64,000 nt of DNA from Sporosarcina cyprini (GCF_022048975.1 NZ_JAKMHX010000023.1:62001-126000), one strand, 5' to 3'; positions 1-9,268 are shown, counted from the first letter of the stretch. Numbers and translations are program-made. The notes: a model not told the origin generated them from the letters alone.

Positions 1-29
1 ATGCGGAAGATTTGGTACACTCAAACTAT

Positions 30-48
30 TGTAGGTTAGTAATCTACA
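30..48. promoter_or_regulatory. Near-perfect 19-bp palindrome upstream of the M14 peptidase
   Basis: The sequence TGTAGGTTAGTAATCTACA is symmetrical except for one G/T mismatch pair around a central G. It lies 29 bp before the start of the peptidase gene and upstream of its ribosome binding site (gagagggag, 61-69), where an operator or short leader hairpin would be expected. I do not recognise the motif as a known regulator box. The promoter itself is not visible and may lie outside the window. Confidence 0.35.
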
Positions 49-76
49 AAGATACTAAAAGAGAGGGAGATGGAGA

Positions 77-2827
77 GTGAAGCGGTTTTTATGGAGTTTT
101 TTAGCAGTTATTCTTGCATTTTCGCTTGTATTGCCGGTACCGACACAAGCGGCTACATCAGTTGATGCTGCAGCAAAGCAATCAATTGAATTAGAGACTA
201 GCCAATCGAAGCTGGCGCTGACAGAAGTGCGTGAGGTGACAGTGTCGGCGGATTTAGGACAAGAGGTTGATTTAGAGCAAGTGGAGCTTCAATTTGGAGG
301 CAAGCCTCTTGCTGAATGGAAAAAGTGGGATGCAAAGTCCTCTTCTTTTGCGGGTGATCCGTTCATTACCGTGAAAAAGGCACCCCATTATGTAAACGGC
401 ACGACAACCATCGAGGCAAAGCTTGAATTTGGTTTGCCTTTCGGAACAGATGATTTGTCGCCGCGTTCAATTCGTGTACATTACAAGCAGTTGCTTGGAG
501 ACTATGAACTTGCGCTAGTTGACAAGGAACATGGGACAAAGGCTGCTACGACAGTCAAGTTGAATGTGTATGACGAATTCCTTGAGTGGGATGAAATTAA
601 ACCATCGATTGACGGAATCATAGAAAAGGCAGCTGGTTTGAATGGCCGTTACGTCCAGTATGAGAGCCCTGGCAAAAGTACAGAAGGCCGTGATTTCCAC
701 ATGGTCATCTTGGCAAAAGATGAGGCGGCAGTTGATACGTATTTAACTGAAACGCTTCCGGTTGCGCTCGAAACACCAGAGGAATTGATTGCGAAGCTAA
801 AAGATGGAACAATGGGCGACTATCAAGTGCCTGTTTGGTTCAATAATATTCACCCGGATGAAACGGAAGGAATTGATTTCCAAACTGAGTTGCTTGAGAA
901 ATTTGCTACGGAAAAAGAAGTGACGTTTACAAAGACAAATGAGGACGGAACGGACGAGGAAGTCAAATTGAATGTCGATGAAGTATTAGATCACCTCATC
1001 CTCATCTTTAATTTCTCGCATAATCCGGATGGGCGTGTACACAATACACGGGCCAACGTAAACGGTTTTGACTTGAACCGCGATAATGCGTATCAGACAC
1101 AGGTAGAGACGATTCAACTCAATCCGGTCATTGCGAAGTGGACGCCGCTTGCGATGATGGAAGGGCATGGCTATGTGAAAGGGTTCCTCATCGAGCCTGC
1201 TACACCGCCGCATAACCCAAACTTTGAATATGATTTGTTAATGGAAGGAATGATTCCGCAAGCTCATGCGATGGGACAGGCGGGGATTGGCAGTTCCGCA
1301 TTGACTTCGTATTTCTTGGCGTCGGAAAAGTACAAGGATGGCTGGGATGATATGGGTCCTGCTTATACGCCAATCTTTTCCATGCTGCACGGTACGCTGG
1401 GCCATACAGTAGAAGTGCCGACGCTTGGACAGGAATCATATAAGGCCATGGTTGGCGCTGGTCTTGGAATGATTAATTATGTAGTTGAAAATAAAGATGA
1501 GCTATATGCGCGCCAGCTGGAAATCTTTAATCGTGGCGTCAAAGGAGAGGATAACCGCAATATCGATCCCCTTTTGACAAATGCGGCTGGAGAATCAATC
1601 GGGCGTCCGCGAGGGGAAAATGAAAACTTCTTCCCGGATTATTATGTGATGCCAATTGGAGATAAGCAAAAGAACGTAGCTGAAGTGTACAATATGGTGG
1701 ATTATTTGATCCGCAACGGTGTCAAAGTTGAACAAACGATGGAAGACATCAAGTTGGATGGCAAGGTTTATCCGAAAGGGACGTATGTCGTGCCGATGAA
1801 GCAGGCGAAACGCGGTTTGGCAAACGCGATGCTGTACAAAGGCGATGACGTATCCGATTGGGAAGCAATGTACGATCCGGTTGTTGCAAACTTCCCGGCA
1901 TTGCGCGGATTCGATATTCAAGAAATCCGGGTGACAGGTGAAGACGCGCTGGCTGAGCGAACAGAAGCCGTATCGAAAGTAGAAGTGCCAGCAAGCTTTA
2001 TTGACGAGAAAAAAGCAAGACAAGTATTGAAGAACGTCAATAATGATACGATTAAACTGGTGAATGAATTACTGAAAGACGGTAAATCGGTCGGCATCTT
2101 GAAAGAAGGGAAATTCGGCTTCCATGCGGGGGATTTCATTGTACGGACAGAAGACCTTCTGCCATACGCTGATCAGTATGTATTTGAAGCGGCTCCGCTG
2201 CCATCCTATAAGGCAGTGAAAGCGAAATGGATTGCCCAGCCGAAAGTGGCTTCCAATGGTTCTGGCCAATTAATCTTCTCGTTAAAAGAACTAGGATTTG
2301 AGCTGACGAAAGAGGAAGAAGCGGAAATCGTCGTATCGGATGCAAAGCTGCCGGAAGAATTGGCGGGCAAGACATTTGTCGGAATCGGCAATAACGTCTT
2401 GAAGGCAGTGAAAGAAGCCGGTGTCTTGGAAGGATTTGATTACCAAACGACTTCCGGCGGACATGAAGGGCTGATCAAAGCCGACATCAACTTCAACCAC
2501 TCGCTTATGGCCGGTTATAGCCGGGAAGAGCTATTGTATACGACAAGAGGGTCTTGGATTACAGCCGTTCCGAAAAATGCTGCGGTGCTTGCAACGGTGA
2601 AGGATACACCGGACTTTTACGTAGCTGGCTGGTGGCCGGGACATGAAGGGGCGCAAGGTCAGGTCCTTGCCTTCACGCAACAGCTGGAAGGCGGCACCAT
2701 CACTTTGTTTGCCAACGACTTGGCATTCCGGGCTCATACAAAGCACTCCTACCGCATGCTAGCCAACAGCATTTTTGCTGCAGCAAGCGAAGTGCCGGCT
2801 CCTGCGAAGGATTGGGATCGGAATTAA
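77..2827 (+). CDS. Secreted M14-family zinc carboxypeptidase-like protein
   Basis: A 916-residue exported protein starting at GTG 77 behind a purine-rich ribosome binding site. Residues 1-25 form a signal peptide (MKRF, a hydrophobic stretch, then a cleavage region near TQA). The peptidase domain lies at about residues 170-480. It shows HPDE (H259, E262) as the HxxE zinc motif, a third likely zinc ligand H364 in EGHGY, an LNRDN substrate-binding motif and a likely general-base glutamate E446 in HTVEVP. These match the M14 carboxypeptidase fold. The roughly 430-residue C-terminal part has no motif I recognise and may bind cell wall or substrate. The product would act outside the membrane on peptides or muropeptides; specificity cannot be read. 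It is transcribed alone, with two terminators following. Confidence 0.8.
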   Translation: MKRFLWSFLAVILAFSLVLPVPTQAATSVDAAAKQSIELETSQSKLALTEVREVTVSADLGQEVDLEQVELQFGGKPLAEWKKWDAKSSSFAGDPFITVKKAPHYVNGTTTIEAKLEFGLPFGTDDLSPRSIRVHYKQLLGDYELALVDKEHGTKAATTVKLNVYDEFLEWDEIKPSIDGIIEKAAGLNGRYVQYESPGKSTEGRDFHMVILAKDEAAVDTYLTETLPVALETPEELIAKLKDGTMGDYQVPVWFNNIHPDETEGIDFQTELLEKFATEKEVTFTKTNEDGTDEEVKLNVDEVLDHLILIFNFSHNPDGRVHNTRANVNGFDLNRDNAYQTQVETIQLNPVIAKWTPLAMMEGHGYVKGFLIEPATPPHNPNFEYDLLMEGMIPQAHAMGQAGIGSSALTSYFLASEKYKDGWDDMGPAYTPIFSMLHGTLGHTVEVPTLGQESYKAMVGAGLGMINYVVENKDELYARQLEIFNRGVKGEDNRNIDPLLTNAAGESIGRPRGENENFFPDYYVMPIGDKQKNVAEVYNMVDYLIRNGVKVEQTMEDIKLDGKVYPKGTYVVPMKQAKRGLANAMLYKGDDVSDWEAMYDPVVANFPALRGFDIQEIRVTGEDALAERTEAVSKVEVPASFIDEKKARQVLKNVNNDTIKLVNELLKDGKSVGILKEGKFGFHAGDFIVRTEDLLPYADQYVFEAAPLPSYKAVKAKWIAQPKVASNGSGQLIFSLKELGFELTKEEEAEIVVSDAKLPEELAGKTFVGIGNNVLKAVKEAGVLEGFDYQTTSGGHEGLIKADINFNHSLMAGYSREELLYTTRGSWITAVPKNAAVLATVKDTPDFYVAGWWPGHEGAQGQVLAFTQQLEGGTITLFANDLAFRAHTKHSYRMLANSIFAAASEVPAPAKDWDRN

Positions 2828-2835
2828 TTGATAAT

Positions 2836-2873
2836 GACCTCCTGCGGATGATGTTCTCGCGGGAGGTTGTTTT
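2836..2873 (+). terminator. Rho-independent terminator of the M14 peptidase gene
   Basis: An inverted repeat (gacctcctgcg at 2836-2846 pairing with cgcgggaggtt at 2858-2868) is followed by TTGTTTT. It begins 9 bp after the stop codon. Confidence 0.8.
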
Positions 2874-2919
2874 AGTAATACATGTAAAAAGAATAGGGAA
2901 ATGTATGATATAAAGAGAG

Positions 2920-2957
2920 AAAGCCAGGCATGAAACGATTCCATACCTGGCTTTTTA
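2920..2957. terminator. Terminator for the minus-strand CMD gene, probably bidirectional
   Basis: AAAGCCAGG (2920-2928) pairs with CCTGGCTTT (2946-2954). The hairpin has T-runs on the plus strand and a weaker pyrimidine run on the minus strand. It directly abuts the stop codon of the minus-strand gene at 2958 and separates two convergent units. Confidence 0.75.
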
Positions 2958-3335
2958 TTAATTTTCTTTGAAAATCTCACCGGCAATTCCCATGGCCTGA
3001 ACAGCTTTTGGAAAACCGACATAACCGATGCAATGGATGATCAGTTCAATGATTTCCTCTTTAGTCAAACCAACATTCAAAGCAGCCTGCAAATGAACCC
3101 GCAGCTGGTCGAATGCTCCTTGGGTGATGAGTGACGTCAAAGTGATCATCTCTCGTTGTTCCAGGGATAGGGTTTTTCTGGCGTACAGATCTCCGAAGCC
3201 GAATGACACAATCATATCCCAAAGGTCCGGCGAGATGTTTTTTATTTCTTGCATGCCGGTACGTACTTCTTCTGAAAAAAGTTCTTCCATTACGCGTGTT
3301 CCGGCATTATATCTTGTGTTGTTATCCATAGTCAT
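2958..3335 (-). CDS. Carboxymuconolactone decarboxylase (CMD) family protein
   Basis: About 125 residues, all-alpha, resembling the 4-carboxymuconolactone decarboxylase/AhpD superfamily. Conserved features include the central LITQGAFDQLRVHLQAAL helix and the C-terminal EEIIELIIHCIGYVGFPKA segment. There is no CxxC pair, so it is closer to the PcaC-type than to AhpD peroxidase-type members. ATG 3335 is chosen because GGGGAG lies 6 nt upstream; GTG 3338 and ATG 3329 are alternatives. The start overlaps the stop of the upstream ThDP enzyme gene (TGATG), which indicates translational coupling. The substrate is unknown; the pairing suggests sequential action on one small carbon compound. Confidence 0.75.
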   Translation of the reverse strand: MTMDNNTRYNAGTRVMEELFSEEVRTGMQEIKNISPDLWDMIVSFGFGDLYARKTLSLEQREMITLTSLITQGAFDQLRVHLQAALNVGLTKEEIIELIIHCIGYVGFPKAVQAMGIAGEIFKEN

Positions 3336-4966
3336 CACTGTCTCCCCATAGTCGGTGGAATTTCGTTTTCATCCACCAACACTTCTAATACGATCGGTTT
3401 ATTTGTTTCTTTTGTATACTTCAGTGCTTCTGTTATTCGTTTGGTAAGTTCAAACGGATCCCGGCATGTATAGCCTTGGAGTCCCATCGACTCTGCAAAA
3501 CAAGCTGCTTTCATAGGAGTTTCATAGATTCCGCCTATAGAGGTGCCAATCATTTTTCGCATCCCCTTTTCTACCATGTCCAGTCGTCCGTTATTGATGA
3601 CGATGAAGAGGACGGGTGCGTCGTAGTTGTAAGCAGTCGAGATTTCTGTCCCGTGCATGAACATACAGCCATCTCCTGTCAGGCAGACGACCGTTTTTTC
3701 GGGAACGGCCAATTGCGCACCGATCGCATAGCCAATGCCATTACCCATAGCCCCGAAAATATCCTCGAAGTAGAATGTGCCTGGCTCATAGACGTCATAG
3801 TGTTTGATTCCATAGAAAGAATGGCTTCCATCATCTCCGAAAACAATCGCATCTGCTGGTAGAGAATTACGCATCGCCCGTAATACTTGGATGGCGGACA
3901 TGCGCTCGCCCGGTGTGTTTTCCTGAAGCTTGAGCGGTTCAGGAGCGGACATGAATATTTCTTTCTTATCGGGAAGGTCTTTTAAAATTAACTGCAAATT
4001 CGTTTTGATATCACCGAGCACCGGTGTAGTTGGCACGTTAATAGATTTTCCAATAAACGTTGGATCATAATCAAAGTGAATCACGTGCTCGGGATACATG
4101 GATTCGGCTAGACCAGCCGTGGACATATCGCTCATTTTGGAACCGATTATGACGAGCAAGTCGACCTTCTCCTGCAAATATGCGGTAGCTTCCGGCGTAC
4201 CTCCCAAGCCGAACGCCCCTAACGAAAGCGAATGGTTGGATGGAAATGCACCCTTTCCACCCGGTGTCGTAACGACCGGGATGCCCCAGTGTTCAGCGAA
4301 TCGTTGCACTTCCTCGTAGGCCCGGCTAGAATGGACGCCTTTTCCAAGGAAGAGAAGGGGCCGGGATGCCGCGTTCAGTTGGTCCGCCACATCAGCAAGA
4401 TTTGGTGAGACCATGTGCTGGAGAACTGGGAGATCCAATACGAATGGTTCAATCTCCTCCAGCAGCACATCAAATGGAATGGATAGATGCACAGGACCGT
4501 TTACGCCGGAAATGGCTTTCTCAAGCGCATGCTGCAAATACGGGCGGAGCATATCCCCGCGTTCCACACGTGCGCTGAATTTCGTTACATATTGAAACAT
4601 GTTGACCAAATCAGTGCCGAATGTACTGGAATCCTGCCCGAGTGCTTTGCCGGTATCTTTCATGGATGGATGCCCGGTGATGATCAATACAGGAAGATGA
4701 GAAGCCGTAGCTTGGCCGGCCGCCGTCAATAAATTCGTTCCGCCCGGTCCCGATGTCCCGATTGCGACGCCAATTTTTTGATTCATCAAAGCATAGCCGG
4801 CTGCTTCGAAGCCGGCTGCCGCTTCATGTTTCGCTAATACGAATTCAATATTTTCATGGAGAAGCTCAAAAAGGATAGGCGAGACCGCTTTTCCAGGTAT
4901 GCCGAAAATATGATTCAGTCCCCAATGCTTAAAATTTGATGCGAGTACGGAAGCTGTTGTTTTCAT
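3335..4966 (-). CDS. Thiamine-diphosphate-dependent enzyme, acetolactate-synthase/oxidase-like
   Basis: A 543-residue enzyme of the three-domain ThDP decarboxylase superfamily (acetolactate synthase, pyruvate oxidase, benzoylformate decarboxylase). The N-terminal Pyr domain has the cofactor-activating glutamate E48 in KHEAAAGFEAAGYA, followed by GTSGPGGTN. The C-terminal PP domain has GDG near residue 429 followed by a downstream NN, the ThDP/Mg signature. ATG 4966 is preceded by GAGTGAG; an upstream TTG at 5014 would add 16 unlikely residues. Only 57 bp without a terminator separate it from the upstream GGDEF-EAL gene, and the CMD gene overlaps its end, so the three are probably one transcript. 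The substrate is not deducible; biosynthetic acetolactate synthase is unlikely because no small subunit or ilv neighbours are present. Confidence 0.8.
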   Translation of the reverse strand: MKTTASVLASNFKHWGLNHIFGIPGKAVSPILFELLHENIEFVLAKHEAAAGFEAAGYALMNQKIGVAIGTSGPGGTNLLTAAGQATASHLPVLIITGHPSMKDTGKALGQDSSTFGTDLVNMFQYVTKFSARVERGDMLRPYLQHALEKAISGVNGPVHLSIPFDVLLEEIEPFVLDLPVLQHMVSPNLADVADQLNAASRPLLFLGKGVHSSRAYEEVQRFAEHWGIPVVTTPGGKGAFPSNHSLSLGAFGLGGTPEATAYLQEKVDLLVIIGSKMSDMSTAGLAESMYPEHVIHFDYDPTFIGKSINVPTTPVLGDIKTNLQLILKDLPDKKEIFMSAPEPLKLQENTPGERMSAIQVLRAMRNSLPADAIVFGDDGSHSFYGIKHYDVYEPGTFYFEDIFGAMGNGIGYAIGAQLAVPEKTVVCLTGDGCMFMHGTEISTAYNYDAPVLFIVINNGRLDMVEKGMRKMIGTSIGGIYETPMKAACFAESMGLQGYTCRDPFELTKRITEALKYTKETNKPIVLEVLVDENEIPPTMGRQ

Positions 4967-5023
4967 TTGCGACTCACTCTTTTCAGTAATGTAATAGAAG
5001 ATCTCCAATACCAAACGGGTTCC

Positions 5024-7249
5024 TCATTCAATTCGCAAGTAGGTAGATTCAAATTCGTCTGCTGGAAGTGGTTTACTAAAATAAAAGCCCTGGACGACAT
5101 CACATTGTTGGTCGATCAGAAAGTCAAGCTGCTCTTTCGTTTCGACGCCCTCAGCAATGACTTGCATTTGCAGATTATGCGCTAGTGTAATGATGGCTTT
5201 GACAATAAAGGCATTTTGCGGACCGTGGGCAATCTCCATAACAAATGATTTGTCGATTTTGATAAAATCAATCGGGAAATTGTGCAAGTACGTGAGCGAA
5301 CTGTACCCGGTACCAAAATCATCAATGCTAATCCCAATGCCAAGCTCCTTCAGCTGTTGAAGCACCTTCAAGGAGTATTCATATTCCATCGCCATATATT
5401 CCGTAATCTCTACGACGAGATAATGGGGATCCAAGCCGGTCCGTTGAAGCGTTTCTTCCATGAAAGCGACAAGATCTTTCGTCAAGAATTGCTGAGTCGA
5501 TAAATTGACGGAAATTTTGAGTGGCTGGAATCCGGCTGCCTGCCATTTTTTACTTTGGGCACACGCTTCATTAATAACCCATTTGCCAATTTGATTGATC
5601 AATCCATTTTCTTCTGCCAGTCTGATGAATTTTTCAGGATGCAACAGCCCGAGCGTAGGGTGCTGCCAACGGATTAAAGCTTCCATTCCCATAAGTTCAC
5701 CCGATTTTGAATGGATTTGAGGCTGATAATGAAGAACGAATTCCTCATGCTCAATCGCTTTTCTCAAATCCATATCCAGTTTGTAATCCTCTTCTTGACC
5801 CTCGAACAGCTCGGAAGTATATACACTATACCGGTTCTTCCCTTGCTTCTTGGCTTGGTACATAGCGTTATCCGCGTAAATCATCAGTTTTTCCATAGAA
5901 ATTGGATAGTCCGGATACAATGCGACCCCGATGCTCGCGGTCGTGTGCAGTTCATCGTCGCCGATATAGAAGGATTCATTGAACAAGTTCAATACTTCCT
6001 CCGCCTTGGCAGTTACATAATCTGGATTGTCGAAATCCTTTAGAAGGAAAATGAATTCATCCCCGCCCATCCGAGCCAGGACATCCTGTTCACCAAGGCA
6101 GCTGGATAGCCGTTCACTCACTTTTTTTAGCAAAATATCACCGTAAGAATGACTAAAGTTATCGTTGATTGCCTTGAAACGATCCAAATCGATAAAAACG
6201 AGAGCGAGCGTTCGATTCTGGCCGTTCTCCATGTCTTTGATGATGTTCTCGATCTCTTCATTAATAAATCGACGATTGGGTAGCCCTGTTAAATCGTCAT
6301 GATACGCAAGGTAATTAAATTTCTCCTGAAGAAAATAGCGATCCGAGATATCCCGGAATTGTCCGAAGGCTCCAATCATCTTATCTCCTTCGTAGATCGG
6401 CTGCGCGTCAAAAAGGCAGACAAGACGCTTCCCGTTGTCATTGGTAAATTGGATTTCTTCATTTGTAAAAATCTTGCCGTGTTCGATGACCTCTTTGAAA
6501 TAGTCACCTGTAATAGGGGAGTCCATAATGTTCCGGCCAATTACATCTTCTCTGCGGTTGTTCGAAATCTCCTGGGCGAACTGGTTAAACTCCGTCGTAA
6601 TCCCTTTCTCGTCCGTAATCACAATGCCGTTCCGTGTCCGGCTCAACATAATTTGATTCATAATATTGAGCATGCGGTTCTGTTTGCGCAATAACAGTTC
6701 CCGTTCGATGGAATCGACGGACTGCGCCAGCATCGTTAAAAATAGAGGGTTTTGAAACTGAATCGGCATCATGATCGACACACTGCCAAGAATATGATCA
6801 TCGTCCGTGTAATGGAACGCCGTGCCGTAGCAGGCAATCTCGTGAAGGAACGTGTGATAATGCTGAGACCCGATTATGCTAATTGGATGTTTTTGCTGCA
6901 GCGCAAGACTGATCACATTCGTTCCCGTATCCTCCAGCACGAACAGACTGCCGGGTTTAATTCCAAACTGCTCAATCATCCCTTTGATGGTCTCATCGCC
7001 TTCAATCTCGAGGAGATAGCCATTCGCGTCTGATACCACGACTAGAATAGGGGTCCCCTTTAGCGAGTTTAAAAGTTTATTAGAGAAAAAACGGACAACC
7101 GACAAAATCTCACTGTATTCAAGCCGTTTAGACGCGATTTCCTGCTCATTTAAAAAATGCTTAGGGCGGGAGATCACGTTCGGATCCATACCAGCTTTTT
7201 CACAATACCGATTCGATTCTATTATATAATAAGCATCATGACTACTCAT
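5024..7249 (-). CDS. GAF-PAS-GGDEF-EAL cyclic-di-GMP signalling protein
   Basis: A 741-residue cytoplasmic protein with no membrane segment. The N-terminal 170 residues resemble the GAF-like sensor of AcoR-type sigma-54 activators, followed by a PAS domain at about 195-300. The diguanylate cyclase domain has an intact GGDEF at 395-399, but the I-site reads GEQD instead of RxxD, so product inhibition is probably lost. The phosphodiesterase domain has EALIRW from 523, plus VNLS, EITE, DDFGTGYSSL, KIDKSF and EGVET, so the known catalytic positions are present. Both activities look possible. ATG 7249 has GGAGGA 5 nt upstream and is preferred to 7270. It may set the cyclic-di-GMP level read by PelD encoded at 11.3 kb; this is inference from proximity. 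Confidence 0.9.
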   Translation of the reverse strand: MSSHDAYYIIESNRYCEKAGMDPNVISRPKHFLNEQEIASKRLEYSEILSVVRFFSNKLLNSLKGTPILVVVSDANGYLLEIEGDETIKGMIEQFGIKPGSLFVLEDTGTNVISLALQQKHPISIIGSQHYHTFLHEIACYGTAFHYTDDDHILGSVSIMMPIQFQNPLFLTMLAQSVDSIERELLLRKQNRMLNIMNQIMLSRTRNGIVITDEKGITTEFNQFAQEISNNRREDVIGRNIMDSPITGDYFKEVIEHGKIFTNEEIQFTNDNGKRLVCLFDAQPIYEGDKMIGAFGQFRDISDRYFLQEKFNYLAYHDDLTGLPNRRFINEEIENIIKDMENGQNRTLALVFIDLDRFKAINDNFSHSYGDILLKKVSERLSSCLGEQDVLARMGGDEFIFLLKDFDNPDYVTAKAEEVLNLFNESFYIGDDELHTTASIGVALYPDYPISMEKLMIYADNAMYQAKKQGKNRYSVYTSELFEGQEEDYKLDMDLRKAIEHEEFVLHYQPQIHSKSGELMGMEALIRWQHPTLGLLHPEKFIRLAEENGLINQIGKWVINEACAQSKKWQAAGFQPLKISVNLSTQQFLTKDLVAFMEETLQRTGLDPHYLVVEITEYMAMEYEYSLKVLQQLKELGIGISIDDFGTGYSSLTYLHNFPIDFIKIDKSFVMEIAHGPQNAFIVKAIITLAHNLQMQVIAEGVETKEQLDFLIDQQCDVVQGFYFSKPLPADEFESTYLRIE

Positions 7250-7604
7250 ACTTTCCTCCGAATCTATCAAACTTATTACTGGTACCTAATTACTATCTAT
7301 TGCTGTCTGTTTGTATAAAATAAAAAGCAACTCTTTCGCCACAAAACCGATGGATGAAATAGTTACTGTCGTTTCGTTGATTTTATTACAATCTGTATTA
7401 GTGTGTATAAGTTGTCAAGAAATTTATTTATTTCTAATGGATAATTATAAAGTTTTTAATAATAAAATTCAATTATACTGATCGGGGAAAAACTGGTTCT
7501 TAATGAAAAAAGGAAAAGCCTAGTGTCCGGTGATTCTGGTGGTGAGATAGGGGGAATGAGTGGATTATTAATGTTGAGGTTTATTGGTGAGGCTTGTATA
7601 TTCG
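7250..7604. other. AT-rich intergenic region upstream of the GGDEF-EAL gene
   Basis: About 350 bp with no plausible gene. It must contain the promoter for the minus-strand GGDEF-EAL operon, but I cannot identify a convincing -35/-10 pair. The side next to the repeat array (7500-7600) is less AT-rich. Confidence 0.5.
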
Positions 7605-8437
7605 GGAAAAGTTGCCGAAGTGCTCGTGAAAATTGGTGGATCGCGAATTTGAGGAAACGCTCGTATAATCGTGTTGACCGCTCGTATCCATTGTCGGAGT
7701 GCTCGTATATCCCGGTGAACCACTCGTATATTCAAAAAAGAGCTCGTATCTGTTGTCGAACCGCTCGTATATTTGAAAGAGTGTACGTTCCAGCTGCCGA
7801 AGTGCCCATGGAGCCTGGTGGATCGCGAATTTGGGAACCGCTCGTATAATCGTGTTGACTGCTCGTATCCGTTATCGAACCACTCGTATATCCAAAAGAG
7901 CGCTCGTATCCGTTGTCGAACCACTCGTATATTCAAAAGAGAGCTCGTATCCGCCGGCCAACCGCTCGTATATTTGAAAGAGTGTACGTTCCAGCTGCCG
8001 AAGTGCCCATGGAACCTGGTGGATCGCGAATTTGGGAACCGCTCGTATAATTGTGTTGACCGCTCGTATCCGCTCCTGAGTGCTCGTATATCCCGTCGAA
8101 CCACTCGTATATTTGAAAGAGAGCTCGTATCCGTTGTCGAACCACTCGTATATTTGAAAGAGTGCTCGTATATCCCGTCGAACCACTCGTATATTCAAAA
8201 GAGCGCTCGTATCCGTTGTCGAACCACTCGTATATTCAAACGAGCGCTCGTATCCGTTGTTGAACCACTGTATATTCAAACGAGAGCTCGTATCCGTTGC
8301 CGAACCACTCGTATAATCAAAAGAGAGCTCGTATCCACTGTCGAACCACTCGTATAATCAAAAGAGAGCTCGTATCCGCCGGCGAACCGCTCGTATATCG
8401 AGAAGGCTGCTCATATTCGCAAACAGAATGCTCGTAT
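7605..8437. repeat. Array I: phased CTCGTAT repeats, 20/21-bp period
   Basis: At least 31 exact CTCGTAT heptamers lie between 7660 and 8437. From 8042 to 8431 their starts follow 8042, 8063, 8083, 8104, 8124, 8145, 8165, 8186, 8206, 8227, 8247, (8268 degenerate), 8287, 8308, 8328, 8349, 8369, 8390, (8410 CTCATAT), 8431. Spacing alternates 21 and 20 bp almost without error. The repeat is a 41-bp dimer: CTCGTAT plus a spacer like ccgttgtcgaacca, then CTCGTAT plus a spacer like attcaaaagagag. A longer block (ggtggatcgcgaattt at 7635, 7817 and 8018) shows a higher-order duplication of 182-201 bp. Long open frames across the array on both strands are a by-product of the repeat. The array lies between the stop of one minus-strand gene and the upstream region of the next. 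Confidence 0.95.
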
Positions 8438-8476
8438 CCGCTCCCAGACTACGCAAAACCGCGCTCCGAACTTGCT

Positions 8477-9268
8477 TTATTTCGGATCGCGGTGACGTTT
8501 CCAATATTCGTATTGGCCGGTGAAGGAGTCGGTTTGGAAGGAGTACTGGTTCCAGGGGCTGGAAGTTTCGTTGGTTTCTTCGGTTTTGACGAGCCGCAAT
8601 TCGCCTGGCTGGAGGGTCATGATGTGTGAGTCGATGACTTTCATTTCTTCACCGGAAGAGTTGAGTGCCCTGATTTTCACTTGCACTTCTTGTGTTTTGT
8701 CTAGATTGTTACGGACGAAGAATTGATTGCTATACGGTGAATTTCGGCAGCTTGAAGTATTTTTAAGACATTCTCGTTCGGAAGTGATGAGAACGACAGG
8801 GAAATCCTCGGTTTGCGCTTCATCCGATGCTTCTATAGCTTTGTTGATTGCGTGGGAAAACGCCATTTTTTTGCCGGTTGGTACAGCGATCAGCAGGATA
8901 GTGGACAATGATAGCACTATGCCGATGATGAAGTAGTTGACGGCTTTTGGGTCGTGGATCGATTTCGGTAAATTTTTTCCGCTCGTCAACGTAATGATGA
9001 TGTTTACCAGCAAGATAATTCCTGCCAATACACCGACCACAAGGACGACAACCCAGTTTTCGGTTTCCGTTTGAAAGAAAGGGAAGTGATACGCTTGTTG
9101 GTAATACAATTGGATTGCCAAGCCGATTGCTACCAAAGCGAGATGCAGAAGAACGGGCCATTTGAAAGCGATTCTGTCCCGTTTGCCCGTTTTGACATCA
9201 TGCGCAGAAGCTATAATCAGCAGGCTGGGTATTGAAAAAATAAGAACGGTTACCATAACATATGGCAT
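8477..9268 (-). CDS. Membrane protein of unknown function
   Basis: A 263-residue protein with about four membrane helices in the first 150 residues (near 1-20, 40-57, 73-95 and 110-130). An extracytoplasmic domain follows, with two cysteines (C164 region, ECLKNTSSC) that could form a disulfide. ATG 9268 has GGAGGTG 6 nt upstream. The upstream membrane protein gene is 33 bp away on the same strand, so the two are probably co-transcribed. I recognise no family. The 3' end borders repeat array I, with no clear terminator between them. Confidence 0.7.
   Translation of the reverse strand: MPYVMVTVLIFSIPSLLIIASAHDVKTGKRDRIAFKWPVLLHLALVAIGLAIQLYYQQAYHFPFFQTETENWVVVLVVGVLAGIILLVNIIITLTSGKNLPKSIHDPKAVNYFIIGIVLSLSTILLIAVPTGKKMAFSHAINKAIEASDEAQTEDFPVVLITSERECLKNTSSCRNSPYSNQFFVRNNLDKTQEVQVKIRALNSSGEEMKVIDSHIMTLQPGELRLVKTEETNETSSPWNQYSFQTDSFTGQYEYWKRHRDPK

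Noticed and set aside
7568..8357. Open frames of 100-194 codons on both strands across array I
   Set aside because: They consist wholly of rotating translations of the 41-bp repeat, lack convincing ribosome sites and overlap each other on opposite strands.
7605..8437. CRISPR array
   Set aside because: The conserved core is only 7 bp, spacers are 13-14 bp and fall into two recurring families instead of being unique, and there are no cas genes.
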